Assembly (NCBI GenBank): GCA_933228675.1
Contig: OW121740.1
Span: forward strand, 37,795,792 to 37,859,791
From: Stomorhina lunata
Lineage: Eukaryota; Arthropoda; Insecta; Diptera; Rhiniidae
DNA: 64,000 nt
Direction of reading: 5' to 3'
The notes below the pieces were generated by a model. The model saw nothing but the letters and a program-made list of their open reading frames with translations. It was not told the DNA's origin and did not search any database. Position numbers and translations under genes: made by a program. Of the stretch, positions 62,330-64,000 are shown one piece after another; the first letter of the stretch is position 1; each line of letters starts with the position of its first letter.

Positions 62330-64000
62330 ATTTTAGAAAAATTTCCTATAAAAGTAGAATTTTTTTTTGAAATTTCTTATAAAAATAAGAAATTTTTGAA
62401 AATTTTCCTATAAAAATAAGAAATTTTTTAAAAATTTCCTATAAAAATAAGAAATTTTTGAAAACTTTCCTATAAAAGTAAAAATTGTTGAAAACTTTCC
62501 TATAAAAATAAGAAATTTTTGAAAATTTTCCTATAAAAATAAGAAATTTTTGAAAATTTTCCTATAAAAATAAGAAATTTTTGAAAATTTTGCTATAAAA
62601 ATAAGAAATTTTTTGGTATAAAATAAGAAATTTTTGAAAAATTTCCTATAAAAAAATTTTTTTTAATTTTCTATAAAAATATAAATTTTTCAAAAATTTG
62701 CTATAAAAATAAGAAATTTTTGAAAAATTTCCTATAAAAATAAGTTATTTTAAAAAAATTTCTGAAAACTTTCCTATAAAACTAGGACATTTTTGAAAAA
62801 TTTCCTATAAAAATAGGAATTTTTTGAAAAATTTCCTATAAAAATAAGAAATTTTTGAAAAATTTCCTATAAAAATAGGAAATTTTTGAAAAATTTCCTA
62901 TCAAAATAGGAAATTTTTGAAAAATTTCCTATCAAAATAGGCAATTTTTGAAAAATTTCCTAAAAAAATAGGAAATTTTTGAAAAATTTGCTATAAAAAT
63001 AGGAAATTTTTGAAAAATTTCCTATAAAAAAAGGAAATTTTTGAAAAATTTCCTATAAAAATAGGAAATTTTTGAAAAATTTCCTATAAAAATAGGAAAT
63101 TTTTGAAAAATTTCCTATAAAAATAGGAAATTTTTGAAAAATTTCCTATAAAAATAGGAAATTTTTGAAAAATTTCCTATAAAAATAGGAAATTTTTGAA
63201 AAATTTCCTATAAAAATAGGAAATTTTTGAAAAAATTCCTATAAAAATAGGAAATTTTTGAAAAATTTCCTATAAAAATAGGAAATTTTTGAAAAATTTC
63301 CTATAAAAATAGGAAATTTTTGAAAAATTTCCTGTAAAAATAGGAAATTTTTGAAAAATATCCTATAAAAATAGGAAATTTTTGAAAAGTTTCCTATAAA
63401 AATAGAAAATTTTTTAAAAATTTCCTATAAAAATAGGAAATTTTTGAAAAATTTCCTGTAAAAATAGGAAATTTTTGAAAAAAAAAGGAAATTTTTGAAA
63501 AATTGGAAATTTTTGAAAAATTTCCTATAAAAATAGGAAATTTTTGACAAATTTCCTATAAAAATAGGAAATTTTTGAAAAATTTCCTATCAAAATAGGC
63601 AATTTTTAAAAAATTTCCTACAAAAATAGGAAATTTTTGAAAAATTTGCTATAAAAATAGGAAATTTTTGAAAAATTTCCTATAAAAATAGAAAATTTTT
63701 TAAAAATTTCCTATAAAAATAGAAAATTTTTTAAAAATTTCCTATAAAAATAGAAAATTTTTGAAAAATTTCCTATAAAAATACAAAATGTTTGAAAAAT
63801 TTCCTATAAAAATAGAAAATTTTTGAAAAAGTTCCTATAAAAATAGAAAATGTTTAAAAAATTTCCTATAAAAATAGAAAATGTTTAAAAAATTTCCTAT
63901 AAAAATAGAAAATTTTTGAAAAATTTCCTATAAAAATAGAAAATTTTTGAAAAATTTCCTATAAAAATAGAAAATTTTTGAAAAATTTCCTATAAAAATA
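62330..64000 (-). repeat. Satellite array B5, 31-bp unit, runs off the window
   Basis: About 54 units of the B2 orientation (TTTCCTATAAAAATAGGAAA, TTTTTGAAAAA), degenerate from 62330 to 62800, more uniform to about 63660, then dominated by TAGAAAA units as in B3. The array is still in progress at base 64000. Confidence 0.96.

Overview
The window looks like the nuclear genome of a cyclorrhaphan fly, most likely a calyptrate such as a blowfly relative. The signs are extreme AT-richness, CAA/CAG/AAT-rich coding DNA with poly-Gln and poly-Asn tracts, GT-AG introns, a short LTR retrotransposon, a (GTCY)n microsatellite with a mini-me/DINE-1-like tail, and a TGTTGTTGTTG/TTCCGGT short element of a kind I recall from fly genomes. 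The placement is inference. I see no bacterial genes, tRNA, rRNA or CRISPR.

More than half of the 64 kb is tandem repeat. Family A arrays (30-32 bp units with the perfect palindrome TTTTCTATAGAAAA) lie at about 0.4-3.5, 5.9-7.9, 9.2-12.8, 13.2-14.4, 47.0-48.4, 48.4-49.8, 57.7-58.9 and 59.4-61.1 kb. Family B arrays (31 bp units with the hairpin TTTCCTATTTTTATAGGAAA plus TTTTTCAAAAA or its complement) lie at about 22.6-23.9, 33.2-37.3, 40.0-43.7, 50.6-56.8 and 62.3 to the window end. A third group is an 11-12 bp minisatellite: degenerate at 17.3-19.3 kb and almost perfectly uniform at 28.7-31.8 kb. Several arrays occur as opposed pairs: 9.2-12.8 against 13.2-14.4, 47.0-48.4 against 48.4-49.8, and 57.7-58.9 against 59.4-61.1. 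The last pair is itself flanked by opposed family B arrays.

Between arrays lie small mobile elements: a complete non-autonomous LTR element (19.8-21.0 kb, 4-bp target duplication), a TIR element (38.8-39.4 kb), a fold-back element (3.5-3.9 kb), a short element with a probable target duplication (16.2-16.3 kb), and a perfect 260-bp tandem duplication carrying a TATA motif (27.6-28.1 kb).

The one convincing host gene is on the + strand. Three exons (37638-37747, 38241-38482, 44245-46973) have matching splice phases (2, 1, 0) and give an uninterrupted 1,027-codon reading frame for a large, mostly disordered, Asn/Ser/Gln-rich protein with a proline-rich PPVPPKPP motif. Its introns hold satellite arrays. 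A possible short last exon is at 61295-61396, in the right phase and with a poly(A) signal; if real, the preceding intron is 14.3 kb and contains four inverted or tandem satellite blocks. I could not name the protein.
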